Positions 35,778-46,375 of a DNA stretch of 64,000 nt are shown here, piece after piece. A program made the position numbers and the translations under genes. The stretch covers positions 225,555 to 289,554 of the forward strand of contig NW_006767446.1 in NCBI RefSeq assembly GCF_000264995.1. The letters are read 5' to 3'. Each line of letters opens with the position of its first letter. The stretch's first letter is position 1. The notes under the pieces are model-generated. The model was not told where the DNA came from and made no database searches. It saw only the letters and a program-made list of their open reading frames with translations. The DNA comes from Punctularia strigosozonata HHB-11173 SS5 (Eukaryota > Basidiomycota > Agaricomycetes > Corticiales > Punctulariaceae).

Positions 35778-36888
35778 TTACTCCAATGGTTCGTAGTCAG
35801 CTTGGCGTGATAGAGGGTATACAGTTGGCTTTCGCCTTTGTTTCTTCCGCGCGAGGACGACCAGGGTCTGATAGGGAAACTCGAAGATGCCGGCATCCTT
35901 GTCAATCCACACCTTCTCCTCTCCCTTGCGAACGATCTCTCGAACGGTATCTTTGACTTTATTCTTCTCCTGTAACACCCGTCAGTACTTTTCTGGATCG
36001 CAACGAGAGTGCACGCACGTCTTCGGGAAGGATCGCGATGTATGACTTGGAGCATACACGGTCGACCACACTGTCCTCCGTGCTTGTGATGGCGTGTTCC
36101 CTGGCCGTCAAAATGTCAGGGCACCGTTTCCCTCCGAGTTGGAAAAGATGGGATAGAGCGTACCAGGTCTGTTCGACAGGTTTCTCGAAGTACTGGATAT
36201 AGTTGGGAGTATCGAACGTGGCGCGCCAGAGGCCGAGGCGGAACTGCGGGGTGCCGCCCTCGTGTTGTTCATACGCGTCTCTCAGCTCCGCCACCCAGCG
36301 CGCCTTCTCCCGATCCTCCAGGTTCCACACGAGGAACACCGCGCCTCCCGGCTTGAGGATCCTGGCGAACTCGGCAGAGGCGGCGTTGTAGTCCGGGCAC
36401 CAGTGGAAGGCCTGGGCGATGACGACCGCGTCCGCCCAGCCGTCTTCGACGGCGGTCGTGTCGAACGTGCCGTCGCGGCAGGAGATCCGGGGGTCGTGCA
36501 CGGTCTTGTTGAACTGGTCACGCATACCAGAGCTGGGCTCGATGGCGCGCAGAGCGCCGAGGGCCGAAGACCATGCCGGGTGAGCGAGGAGAGCACGGGT
36601 GAATATGCCTGTACCACTGCCGATCCTGTATCACCGTACGGTCAGATGCAAAGATCATTGGCAATAGAGGGTGGAGACACGTGCTCTACGAGGTTCAGAG
36701 AACCAGGCGACGAGATCTGGTCGCGGATGTATTGCAAGACTTGTGGCTGGTACGAAGGACGCGCCCTGGGAGTGTATCAGTCACAGTGACCGTATAAACC
36801 GAGAGCCGAGAGCGGTGACAAACCGATCATAGAGCTCGTTGGTTCCTGCGCCGAATCCGGTCGCTGCGACGTGATGCACGGTAGACAT
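35778..36888 (-). CDS. SAM-dependent methyltransferase, class I
   Basis: Four exons on the minus strand (36888-36824, 36765-36685, 36625-36019, 35969-35778) give 314 residues. The order is typical of the fungal TMT1/UbiE-like group: YDRARPSYQPQVLQYI, motif I LVEIGSGTGIF, an acidic end to the next strand (RAIEPSSGM), ADAVVIAQAFHW, then RILKPGGAVFLVWN. Substrate unknown; such small cytosolic enzymes often act on small carboxylic acids or toxic xenobiotics. Intron 2 (36684-36626) must use a GC donor (GA|GCACGT) to keep motif I intact; the nearest GT would break it. The first exon starts at MSTVHH. The last exon (KNKVKDTVREIV to the stop) is basic. It lies just beyond the 5' edge of hydrolase copy B. 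Confidence 0.82.
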
Positions 36889-38024
36889 GGCTCGTTTGGA
36901 TGACCATATGAGCGACAGGCGGTGGGCTTTATAGCAGCCTGAGCGAAAGCTGAAGGATACAGACGCAAACAAGGACATCTAATGGTAAAGTCGACCTCTT
37001 GGAGCAGATTAGATCCACATCGCACGCCTCAAGCACAAACGCAATTGCGGAGGTCGCAACCGTCGTGCAAGCCGAGGATTACAGCCACCGGCAACGGGAC
37101 CAGGAGCCGAAAATAGCCTTCCCTGCCGATGCGATGGCGCAGATGACCGCGGGACCTTCCGGATACCCTCGTACACCAGTCACTAAGCTCCCTAAGTATG
37201 ATGGAAGAGGTACGAAATACTCTTTAGTGATGAAGTGAAGCTCTTCGCTTTGTCTCTCATCTGGACGGAAATGCGCGTCGCACGTACGGTACGTGGATGC
37301 ATCGCGTTCTGGCAGCGGGCAATTCCATCGATGACACGTGCTTCACGCTGTGTTCCCGAGAGTTATAAGTCTCTGTTCCTCGGGCGTAAGAACAAAGGCC
37401 CCAGAATTTCGGTTTTTTATTCATCTCTCTGGCGCAACTCGGGGTAGTGAAGAGGCCAATGCGAAAGAAAAGGCGAACGGTCTAATGCATATTTAGTAAA
37501 CACGAGGCATCAGGCGTAGGAAGAGCCTGAAGGGTCCTGGTCAATCCGCATGGCGGCAAGCAATTCCTCCAATATTGCCGTATGACTCGTTTTATCACTA
37601 TTCGGACAGGGAGCGGAAACAGGACGAGTTTGAACTCGAGTACTTACGTACTTGGCATCGACGTAGGCTCTGACCTTTCCGTGACCTGATGGTATATATG
37701 CTAGCCAGGAACTTGGAGCTGTAGCAGAGTTGCCATGCGTGCGCTGCTGCTCTCAACGTATTTAAGGGGCGACTCATAACGCAAGACGAAGCATGTCTTG
37801 CGTCCCCCAAATAGGAAGTCCGCCGTCGGAGACGGGCTTGGCGGACATTCCCACGTTTCACCGTCTGACTCGCTACGAGCCCACGACCTGTGTGCCTAGC
37901 CCGCTGTTATGTATAAGTACTCAACCATGGCGAGCAATTTCCGCGGGACATACGACGAACGCTGCCTCAATCCAGCTGGCAAAGCTCCATACATCACTCG
38001 GAAGATCCTTCTATCGGTACAATC
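36889..38024. other. Intergenic; nothing clear
   Basis: 1.1 kb. One frame (about 37221-37440) starts with LFSDEVKLF, which recalls the second catalytic Asp of Tc1-type transposases, but the surrounding residues do not fit and no inverted ends were found. No gene called. Confidence 0.35.
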
Positions 38025-39283
38025 ATGGGCGGCTCGAACATGTACTGCACCATCTGCGGCGGCCCAACGTGTCAGAACTTGACCTACGAAGAGGAAGAAT
38101 TCAACGATTTTGTGACGTTCGACGAGCTGCCCGGGGTCATATACGACGACGCGCTCTGGCTCAGCCACTCATCGGTGGTGATCTACGCGGATTGTCTCAG
38201 TCCTCCGGGAGAGTACGGTTCGCCGAATTACTCCAGGCTCGTTCTGTCCATAGTCTCCGCGTGCTGATTGACAGCTGTGCAGACTGGGGCGCGTACTGCG
38301 TCCGTGCGGCGAGCGGAGACGAGGAAAGCGACGACGACGTGCCCATGGCGGATGTCGCCAAAATGGATCCCGTCCACAGGCCGGTGGATACGAAGTCGCC
38401 CCTTGGGCCGGGGAGGTACAATTGCGACAACACAGACGAACCTCTCGCTCACGAGCTGTGCATACGTCTCGCAGCGTGCTGGGCAAAAGAAGCGCATCCA
38501 GACGCGTTCCCCGGGAAGGGGAAGGCGGATCCAGCCAAATATCTATGGGACGACCAAGGCCCTGTATGTCACTGGGCCTGCCAGGCCGAAATTCACCCGA
38601 ACGACGATGATCACGACACGAAGGCGTATCTGGCCCAATCCAAGGTCGCCAGAAAAGCCGCGGGTAATCCGAGCCAAGTCGACATCTGGAGGAATTGGTC
38701 CCGGTCGTTCAAGTACGGCTACGAAATGGAAGACGAACAGGGATGGAAGTGGCTCGACGCGTGCGGGCAGGAGTACGAGCACGAGACCGCATTCGGGGTC
38801 GTGCATCTCAAGCGCCCCGATTGCTTCCCCGCTGTGCACGACCTCCCCCTAGACACGCCCGGTATATCCCCCACCTCCTTATTCCCGTCGTCCTCCCACT
38901 TTCCCGCGGACGTCGTGCTGAGTATCGTTGCGGACCTCGATGGCCCGGGGTTACGTGCGCTCGAGCGCACGTCCCGGGCCTGGCGCGACTTCCTGCGCTG
39001 CCAGCTCGCGCAGCGCCACATCTGGCTACCGCGCGTGAAGGAGTTCCATTACGCACCGACGGACGCGGACTGGACGAGCAGCGCGGACGTTGTGAGGCAG
39101 GCGATGGGGTCTCCGGAGCGCAGGGCGGCGGTTGACTGGAGGAGGTACTACAACGACTGCAGACAGAGCTCGAACATGAAGAATCGAGCAAGGGTATGGG
39201 ACTCGGTATGGCAGATCAGCCACTGGCTGGATCACTGTGGGTGCAGCAAAAGGTCGGACGACGGCGGTGAGTCGGATGCATGA
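38025..39283 (+). CDS. F-box-like protein with a Cys-rich N-terminus, copy 2
   Basis: Two exons (38025-38217, 38283-39283) give 397 residues. It is a paralogue of the gene at 19.8 kb: same CxxC start (MYCTICGGPT), same exon border (SPPGEY then a split Asp codon), same LPGV-DDA-WLS segment, and the same F-box-like helices (SIVADLDGPGLRALERTSRAWRDFLRC, about residues 275-320) followed by QRHIWLPR and WRRYYNDC. It lacks the acidic block of copy 1 and has a shorter middle. Like copy 1 it is presumed to be an SCF adaptor of unknown target. An upstream open frame from 37793 joins in another frame and is not part of the gene. The end is acidic (RSDDGGESDA). Confidence 0.75.
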
Positions 39284-40144
39284 GCCCGTAGACGTGAGTA
39301 TTTTCCCTCTTGCCTCCCAGCCGTGAATGTGATGTGCTTCGGATCGAAGGACTGTTCCAGCCTCTACGCCTTCATCGGGTCATTGGGTTGCTTATGCGGG
39401 TCGTGGCGATTGATGGAGGATCTCCGACAAGGCACGGTTAGCGTCAAGTCGGCACCGGGGGAGTGATTTGTTGAGTAAGCATGCCGGCAGCCGGAGCACA
39501 GATTCGTACAGCGATCTGTTGGCGATCTGCCTTCGAATCAACTTCGAATCGTTAGTAGGTTATGTTTGAATCGCTTATCAACCTGCGGTGAGTTCCCTGT
39601 TGACAGTTTATGTCGTCTGAGTGATGCATGTACATCAAATGTACATATGACTCCAATGGTGTTGTTTCTCTTCGACTGCGTTCGTTACCCATGAGTTGGG
39701 GCTCTCGTCGTCCCGCGAGGCTGACTCACATTTACTCGTTGGCCGGCCAGCGCTGACATCCGAGCGAGGACGATCCAGGAGTCATTTTGATCCACTATGC
39801 CTCGAGGTTCACGTCACATGGACCCTCACATCACTAATGATCTTCACGATCTACCCGAGCGAGATAGGAGCAAAGATGTCATCATAGGGGCACTCGTTCC
39901 TGAGGACGCTCTGCAGAACCGTTTATCCCGGCGCTGCAGGGCGGGGGTGGAGTTGAGTACCTTTGATTCTGTCGTCGTTCATTCTGCATTACGAGGCCCT
40001 CTAAGCTTTCCTTGGACACCGAGCGAAGCGTCATGTTTCTCGTAATGTTCCTCTGAGAAAACGCACTAAGACATCTCCTGACACGAACGACTGAATCGTT
40101 CGCTCGGACGAAAGCGGGGTCGGCGCGGGGAAGCCGTAGGGCAA

Positions 40145-40157
40145 CCCCGGCCCGGGG
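40145..40157. promoter_or_regulatory. Palindromic pair of CreA/Mig1-like sites
   Basis: CCCCGGCCCGGGG is a perfect inverted repeat around one C and carries the carbon-catabolite repressor consensus (S-Y-GGRG) on each strand. It lies about 260 bases before the sugar transporter ATG. Control by glucose is an inference from the motif and the gene's likely role. Confidence 0.45.
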
Positions 40158-40229
40158 CTCCGGATGAGCGGTTTCTCCTGGTCTCTCCTGCCTTCCCCGC
40201 ATCTCGCGCCCTCGCTCGTCTTCAACGCT

Positions 40230-40261
40230 CGGAACCCCCCGGAAACCGGGCCCGGGTTCCG
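40230..40261. promoter_or_regulatory. GC-rich hairpin in the sugar transporter promoter
   Basis: CGGAACCC at 40230 pairs with GGGTTCCG at 40254, with a further CCGG/CCGG match inside the loop. The sequence could form a cruciform or bind a dimeric regulator of the zinc-cluster type (CGG ... CCG). Confidence 0.4.
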
Positions 40262-40329
40262 TTTCGTACCCCTAGCTTTCCTGCGTCTCGCGTGTCGCGA
40301 TGGGTGTAAGATGGCCAGGAATTTTCAGA

Positions 40330-40337
40330 TATAAAAG
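40330..40337 (+). promoter_or_regulatory. TATA box of the sugar transporter gene
   Basis: TATAAAAG, 78 bases before the ATG at 40415, followed by a CT-rich leader. Confidence 0.55.
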
Positions 40338-40414
40338 ACGCGAATAACTCTCCGACGAACCTCGTCATCCGACTTTTCCCCGTTCCCCTCCTCCTCATCG
40401 ACGACTTTGCAACG

Positions 40415-42291
40415 ATGGCACCCGCAACGGGACGACGATTATATCGCACAATCAACTTCGTGGCTGGCCTCGCCATCTTCTTGTGGGTAGTTGTTCTCAA
40501 GGGATTCTGCATGACGCTGACGGAAGACTCGTTCAGCTTCGGTTATGACCAGGGAATGATGGGAGGTGTAAACACCTCCCCAGATTACGTCGAGGTTATG
40601 AAGCTTGGATACTCCACGTACGTGTCTCGCAGTCACGCATCCTCACATCGTTCCGCTTACCGACTTTGCACTCAAGCTACGAAGGCCCTTCACAAGGCTA
40701 TGTCGCCACAATCACCCACCCTACTCGCCAAGGCGGCATCGTCAGCATATACTACTTAGGCACCCTCGTCGGCTGCCTCATGGGCGGCGTATTGGGCGAC
40801 CGACTGGGCCGGATCAAGTCGATGTTCATTGGCGGCCTCTGGGTCCTCCTCGGCGCCACTCTGCAGTGCTCGGCGCAGAACATCTCATGGATGCTCTGCG
40901 CGCGCATCATCAACGGTATTGGCACGGGCATTCTGAATGCGATCGTGCCCGTATGGTCGGCGGAGGTGGCGACGCATACGTCCCGTGGCGCGTTCATCGC
41001 GATGGAGTTCACGCTGAACATCTTTGGCGTCGTTGTCGGTCAGTACTCATTTCGTTCACCTCAACAATTGACCACGACTTGCTGACTCGCATCTACTGTC
41101 TAGCGTATTGGCTCGAATTTGGACTTGGCTTTGTCGGAGACGGCAGGTCGCAAGTTCGCTGGAGGTTCCCCATCGCCTTCCAAATCATCCCCGTGCTCGC
41201 CTTCATGGCGTGCTTACGCCTGATGCCTGAAAGTCCCCGGTGGCTCGTCAAGGCCGGGCGGCTCGACGAGGCGAAACAGGTCTTGGGCATGCTTCGGTCT
41301 GAGGATGGCAATCTTGAAGACAAGAAGGTCGTGTCTGAGTACACTGATATCGTGGAGGTTGTCGACCTCGAGCATGCGCACGCGTCGCGGAACACGTATT
41401 GGGCCATGTTCTGGGGCATCGGTGAGTATCAGGCTATGAGAAGGTTGGATGTGCTCTGACTGACTATGTTCCTTAGGATCTGGTGACTTGCACGTCGCGC
41501 GTCGTGTGCAGTTGTCTATATGGCTGCAGATCTTTCAAGAATGGGTCGGAATCGCGGCCATCACCGTATACGCGCCTACTATCTTTGCCGAGGCGGGATA
41601 CGACGCTCGTAAATCGCAATGGCTTTCAGGTCTTAACGACGTCACATACATGCTCGCAACGTTGATGGCCGTGGTCACCATTGACCGCTGGGGCCGTCGC
41701 GTGGGCCTGTGGTGGTGAGTTGTCTTTTCGCAAGCCGGTAATGAGGCGGTGGCTGATAAAGTATATCACAGGGGCGCTGTGGGCCAAGGCATCTCCCTCA
41801 TTCTCGCCGGCGCGTTCGCGCGTCTGCTGAAGGACAACCCGGCAAAGGCGTCACAATACGGCGGCGCGGCCGCCTTCTTCGTCTTCCTCTACACCGCCAT
41901 CTTCGGCGCGACCTGGCTCACGATCCCGTGGGTGTACCCGACCGAGACCTTCCCTCTCGAGGTGCGCGCGAAGGGTAACGCGTGGGGCGTCGTCGGCTGG
42001 TCGATCGGCAACGGATGGCTCACGCTCCTCAACCCGGTCATGTTTTCCTCCATCGGCGAGAACACGCTCCACATCTTCGGCGCCGTCAACTTCCTCACGA
42101 TTCCGATAGTGTACGCGTTTTACCCTGAGACAGCGAACAGGACATTAGAGGAGATGGACCTGTTGTTCGCGAGCGACAGTCCGTTCGTGTGGGAGGAGGA
42201 GAAGCACTTTAAGAAACTGAAGGAGGCGCAGGTAGCGAAGCACGAGCAGGAGAGGAGCATGCATGAATCGCATGCGGTGTCGAAGGCATGA
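40415..42291 (+). CDS. MFS sugar transporter (hexose-type)
   Basis: Six exons (40415-40482, 40537-40617, 40677-41038, 41104-41421, 41477-41714, 41772-42291) give 528 residues, the usual length. The protein moves sugars across the plasma membrane, probably as a proton symporter. Family signatures are present in order: FFGYDQGMMGGVN at the end of helix 1, GDRLGRI after helix 2, PESPRWL before the central loop, DRWGRRVGL after helix 8 and VYPTETFPLEVRAKG after helix 10. Intron 1 (40483-40536) is 54 bases and stays open, so an unspliced reading would insert 18 wrong residues before FGYDQG; the family sequence decides for splicing. The upstream CreA-like palindrome suggests repression by preferred carbon sources. 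Which sugar it prefers cannot be told. Confidence 0.93.
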
Positions 42292-42622
42292 ACGTGTGAT
42301 ATGATACACGATGTATACTTAGATTCTGTTCTTTGTGTAGTTGTGAGGTATATTCATTAAAAGTATAATCTGTGGATTTGACTTGAATGTCGATAAGAAC
42401 GGTACTTTGGCGCAGTAACAAGGCGCAGTAACCTCCGCAGTGACCTGATAATGAGCCAGGCGTTTAAGATGTCGTCATAGCAGCGCATCTCTCATAGCCG
42501 ACGTTATTACAGGGTAACGGGCGTGGCATACCTTTGTCGAGAGAAGTCGGCGTGTTCTTCCAATTCATCCTCGCCACGCCTATAAGTATGTCCAACGATA
42601 ATGGCATCACACACAACAACTC
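42292..42622. other. Intergenic between sugar transporter and DUF6593 gene
   Basis: 331 bases. A CTATAAGTA text about 40 bases before 42623 may be the TATA box of the next gene. Nothing else seen. Confidence 0.4.
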
Positions 42623-43155
42623 ATGAAGCCTCCTCTATCGAAACTATCGAAACTCGCAACACCACCAAAGAAAAAAATGAACGTCCACTTCGTGTCGGAT
42701 TCTCCGCGCGACTCCATGATTCTCGACGGTGCTACGGGCACGCCACTCTTCGACGTGTCAACCTCTCGGAATATCGGTCGAGCAACAACGACCATACGTG
42801 CGGGACAAGCTGGCGTGGTCGCTACGATCGAGTGGCATGCGTTCAGCAGCACGCAAGTCACATACCGCGATGCTTGCTGGGACGTGGACTCGTGGCTCAG
42901 AAAAGTTAGGGCATATTCGGGAGGCCAGTGCCTATTCAACAAGTCTCTCTTGCGAGTATGCTGACTGTTTTGGGGCCACAGGCCGAGGACTTTCCGAGCG
43001 CCGAACGGACTTACTACATGTGGGAGCAAGATGGGCGTACCATGAGGGTGAGCATTGCGTGCAATGTTCAGGTATCGACGGAAACTGGTCAATCTACGAT
43101 GTCGACCCGCTATCAGCTGGTCGATACCCAGTCGCGTATGACCGTTGCGCAGTAG
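42623..43155 (+). CDS. DUF6593-domain protein
   Basis: Two exons (42623-42904, 42982-43155) give 151 residues. The intron border WLRK/AEDFPSAERTYYMWE is in phase 0. The order of motifs fits DUF6593, a fungal family of unknown function: FVSDSPRDSMILDG, a TPLFDVST strand, VVATIEWHAFSSTQVTYRD, then YYMWEQDGRTMRV and a C-terminal strand with RYQLVDTQSRMTV. The fold is expected to be mostly beta strands, like tubby-type lipid-binding domains, but that is inference. No signal peptide. The basic first 20 residues (LSKLSKLATPPKKK) may be a leader; translation could also start at the internal Met at 42677, directly before NVHFVSD. Confidence 0.75.
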
Positions 43156-43511
43156 CACCGTAAGCGGCGAGGTTTGCTGTCAAACGGAGACCTTGGGTTA
43201 GATGTGCAGCCAGAGGTTCTGCCCATCTTGGAGCTCGTCCTTCTCTCGTTCATCATAATGGAGTGGACGGCGAGGTCTCGTCGTCGCGCTGCCGCAGCAG
43301 CTGCGGGGTAATAGTGCAGCTGACATCTTAAATTGAAGGACATGATTAGTACCCTCCTCCACTCGTCTCAATAGATCATGCACATATATTTGACCGCGTT
43401 TACTGCGTTGTACATGGTCAACGTTCTTGATGATGGGCCTATATCAAAACTTATGAGCGAAACGTCACGTCGCGATGATGAAGAAGCCCACACCTTACCT
43501 TTGAAGCCTTC
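43156..43511. other. Intergenic, convergent 3' ends
   Basis: 356 bases between the DUF6593 gene and the minus-strand F-box gene. No structure noted. Confidence 0.4.
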
Positions 43512-45047
43512 CTAGTCTGAGTCTTCGAAACAGTCGACGATGCGTAGCTCCGACGCAGCATGACGGAGGACACGCACGTCCGTGGGCTGAACGCCGCCGC
43601 AGCGACGTATAAACACCCTATCTACCCTCCGACCCTGCGTCGAACGGTCAAGCAGGTACTTTTGGAAGATGAGCAGGTCCGAGCGAGTCAATAGAGGACT
43701 GTGGGTGAGATGGATATGGTTGAAGGGAAGTCGCTCTACAGGAGATTCCGAGCCTAGGACTGTGCATAGAATCCGTGCATAGAAACCAGACGCCCGAACC
43801 AGAGGGATCGCAGGCAACGCCTGCAAGATAGTAAGGAGCGAGTCCTTTGTGGGAGAAGCGACGTCGTCGAAAGCTGTGTCATCGGGGCATTCAAGAATCA
43901 ACTCGTTGATGGTCAGAAGGTCGAACGCTCCGCAGAAGTCCGGAGTGATCCATAGCACGCTTTTCCAGAACGAGACGGCGCCATCATACATGGATACGCT
44001 GGCGATTGGGGCATCGACTTTCTTCATCGGCCAATCCACTTCTGCTTGAGAGGCGTCGTACCACTGCAACAGAATGCATTCGTCCGAGATCTTGAGAGTG
44101 CAGTATTTCCGAGGGGCATTCTTGAAGCGATCATCAACGGACGTCACGATGGATGAGAAATGGGCGGGATACTGGAGATCTGTTGCACGATTGGCGCTGA
44201 TGTGGAAAGAATACGCAGCTGAAGCAGTACAGGGCATCTGAACGGCCGCAGAGATATAGTCACACACGCGAATGTCGTCGACAACGTCCAGGATTCGGAG
44301 ATTAGGGAGGGATATATGTGAGCGATAGCGTTGAGGAGGGGGTGGAGCGTTCGCGGCATTGCGAAGATAAAGGCGTTGCAGATTTGACATGTGACTGAGC
44401 ATATCGCACAGTTTGCTCGAGGCGCAGAGATGTCGGCCTTCGATCGATAGCTCCTCGAGATTGTGGAAGGAGAAAGGTTCCGTAGAGGAGAATTCCAAGC
44501 CTGAGACATGGTACATCCGAATGGACGAGAACATGATGCTTGGAAGCTCGAAATCCCAATGCCGCACGCTTCCCCGCACGACAGAGATCATGAGCGTTTC
44601 AATATTCCGGACGTTCGCTGCTACCATCGATGATAAAATGCGAGTGGCCACTCTCGGCACGGCTCTGAGGTAGAGGGCTTCCACTCGAGCCACGTCGGAT
44701 ATCGTCTGTAACACATGCATCGCGGCAGCAAAAACCACCTCCCCATTCCCTCCATTTGCGCACAAAACGATGCGAAGGTCTTTGGAGTACTCCAGCATGA
44801 ATTCGGTAGCACGGACATCAGACAGGTCGAATTTGGTCCACAGAGCTGGGACATCCCAGGCTATATCTTTCCAGCGATGACAGACTCGTGTTATCGAGCC
44901 AAGGAAAGGAATATCAGAGTCCCAAGGCGAGTTGGACCAGATGGCGAAGCAAAAGATGCGAATCAGCAGTTCGGTAGGGAGGGTCTGGATGTGGGCGAGT
45001 TTTTTGCCTTCCACAGCACTGTTATGAGATTCGTAAGGCGGTTCCAT
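43512..45047 (-). CDS. F-box protein, intronless
   Basis: One open frame of 511 residues. An F-box occupies about residues 20-68: LPTELLIRIFCFAI, then VCHRWKDIAWDVPALWTKF, with the usual tryptophans. The rest is a repetitive alternation of hydrophobic strands and helices (LEELSIEGRHLC, MSNLQRLYLRNA, LPNLRILDVVDD), which suggests a degenerate leucine-rich repeat domain for target binding, as in many mushroom F-box proteins. Role: substrate adaptor of SCF ubiquitin ligase; target unknown. It is unrelated in sequence to the two Cys-rich F-box-like genes at 19.8 and 38.0 kb. Confidence 0.88.
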   Translation of the reverse strand: MEPPYESHNSAVEGKKLAHIQTLPTELLIRIFCFAIWSNSPWDSDIPFLGSITRVCHRWKDIAWDVPALWTKFDLSDVRATEFMLEYSKDLRIVLCANGGNGEVVFAAAMHVLQTISDVARVEALYLRAVPRVATRILSSMVAANVRNIETLMISVVRGSVRHWDFELPSIMFSSIRMYHVSGLEFSSTEPFSFHNLEELSIEGRHLCASSKLCDMLSHMSNLQRLYLRNAANAPPPPQRYRSHISLPNLRILDVVDDIRVCDYISAAVQMPCTASAAYSFHISANRATDLQYPAHFSSIVTSVDDRFKNAPRKYCTLKISDECILLQWYDASQAEVDWPMKKVDAPIASVSMYDGAVSFWKSVLWITPDFCGAFDLLTINELILECPDDTAFDDVASPTKDSLLTILQALPAIPLVRASGFYARILCTVLGSESPVERLPFNHIHLTHSPLLTRSDLLIFQKYLLDRSTQGRRVDRVFIRRCGGVQPTDVRVLRHAASELRIVDCFEDSD

Positions 45048-45321
45048 ATAACCCCACTTCTATCCGACGTAAGTCATATGCTAAAGGTATACAATCAACG
45101 TAGCTCACTAGCTGCTGAATGGTCCGGGGTCGAGCTCCGGAAGACGAGCTGCGATGAATCGGGCGGGATTGCAGGGAGAGAAGCATTCTCTCGCGTCGCG
45201 TGTTGCCTTTACCGCTTTATACCCTCAGAGGCTCAGATTTGTCATAGCAGTTCCAGAAAGAGCTTGGCATGTGTTTGTTGCGAACACTTCATTTGGTCGC
45301 CAACGGTTCGCCGTTGACATA

Positions 45322-45587
45322 CTGTACTTTTACGACCGTAAGTTCGGCCAGGTCGGAGGGGGACAGGGGACACCCCCCAAGTTCGGGGCCGTGGGAAGTT
45401 CATCCGCAGCCTGCCCGGGGGACACGTGCTTACGAGGTCAGATTTTTTGATCACACGGTCAGATTTGAGACTCTCACGGTCAGATATAAGGTGTCCCGGA
45501 GGTTCGGAGTGCCAGGGGACAGGGGACAATAAGTTCGGTTCGGGTGCCCCGGGGACGCGGGACGAACTTACGGTCGTAAAAGTACAG
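45322..45587. mobile_element. MITE, 266 bases, TA target-site duplication
   Basis: Perfect 25-base terminal inverted repeats: 45322-45346 (CTGTACTTTTACGACCGTAA and five more bases) and its exact reverse complement at 45563-45587. Both ends are flanked by TA (45320-45321, 45588-45589). The inside has no coding frame; it is GC-rich near the ends and contains three GGTCAGAT motifs. A TA duplication and short inverted ends are features of non-autonomous Tc1/mariner-type or PIF-like elements. Perfect ends suggest recent activity, with a transposase supplied from elsewhere in the genome. Confidence 0.85.
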
Positions 45588-46375
45588 TATATGAATCGGT
45601 GAGTAAGGTATAGCGTGACGATGATGTTACACGGTGTTTACGCCTCCGACCCCCTCCTCCGACCCACGACCAAACCTGCAGCACCGACCTACCTTCAGCG
45701 CTTACTTCCTGAGTCGTTCGGCTGCCATCATCAATCTAGAGTCATGCATGCATCGTGCTTTTCCATCTGAGATTTGGTAGGTAACCTACCATATATAGAT
45801 ATATTGCTATTTCTCTACTTCAAGTAAAGATCTAATTTTGACGGGGACTTTAACAATTGATATGGAATTTCATAAAGAAAAATGTACAAACGTATTTTGT
45901 AATGAAATACTCTGGTTGTGACCGCGCTCTTCAGAAGGTTGCGGTCTAGCACTCAGACTCCACCAAATGCGCGCGTATCCGAGTCAATGATCGGATCTTT
46001 TTTCTCCGACTTCTTGTGACACCTTCGTTGACATACACCGCACCACTATGAGCTACTCTGCACGCAAGAGGAAACTCGGCTCTATCTCCAGTTGGTTAGA
46101 CCCTGCAGGGTTCGTGTTTTTGCCGCATTTTCCGCGCATACTCGTGTTTCAGGGGCTTCTAGGGCAAGCTGGGACATAGATTCGCCAACTTGCGGCTATA
46201 ATTGCATTGCTACGCTTTGTCTACGCGCATCTCCGATCTTGTGCAGTCAATACGATGGTTGTCATCGTGGTCCACACGTTTCGTCGGGCGAAATTCTCCC
46301 CTGTGGTCCCATACGCCATATAAGACGGTCCCCACAAGCCTTCGACCATTTTATTGTCGCTCCTTGAGTTCTAAT
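45588..46375. other. Intergenic after the MITE
   Basis: 790 bases. An AT-rich block at about 45770-45930 includes CCTACCATATATAGATATATTG. No gene or further element found. Confidence 0.4.

Larger units (their letters stand above)
39284..40414. other. Intergenic; promoter region of the sugar transporter
   Basis: 1.13 kb without a gene. The first 700 bases hold nothing recognisable. From about 40140 the DNA becomes very GC-rich with two inverted repeats and a TATA box, listed separately. Confidence 0.45.

Noticed and set aside
37221-37440. Possible Tc1-type transposase remnant (LFSDEVKLF)
   Set aside because: Only one short motif fits, the residues around it do not, and no inverted ends or second acidic motif were found.
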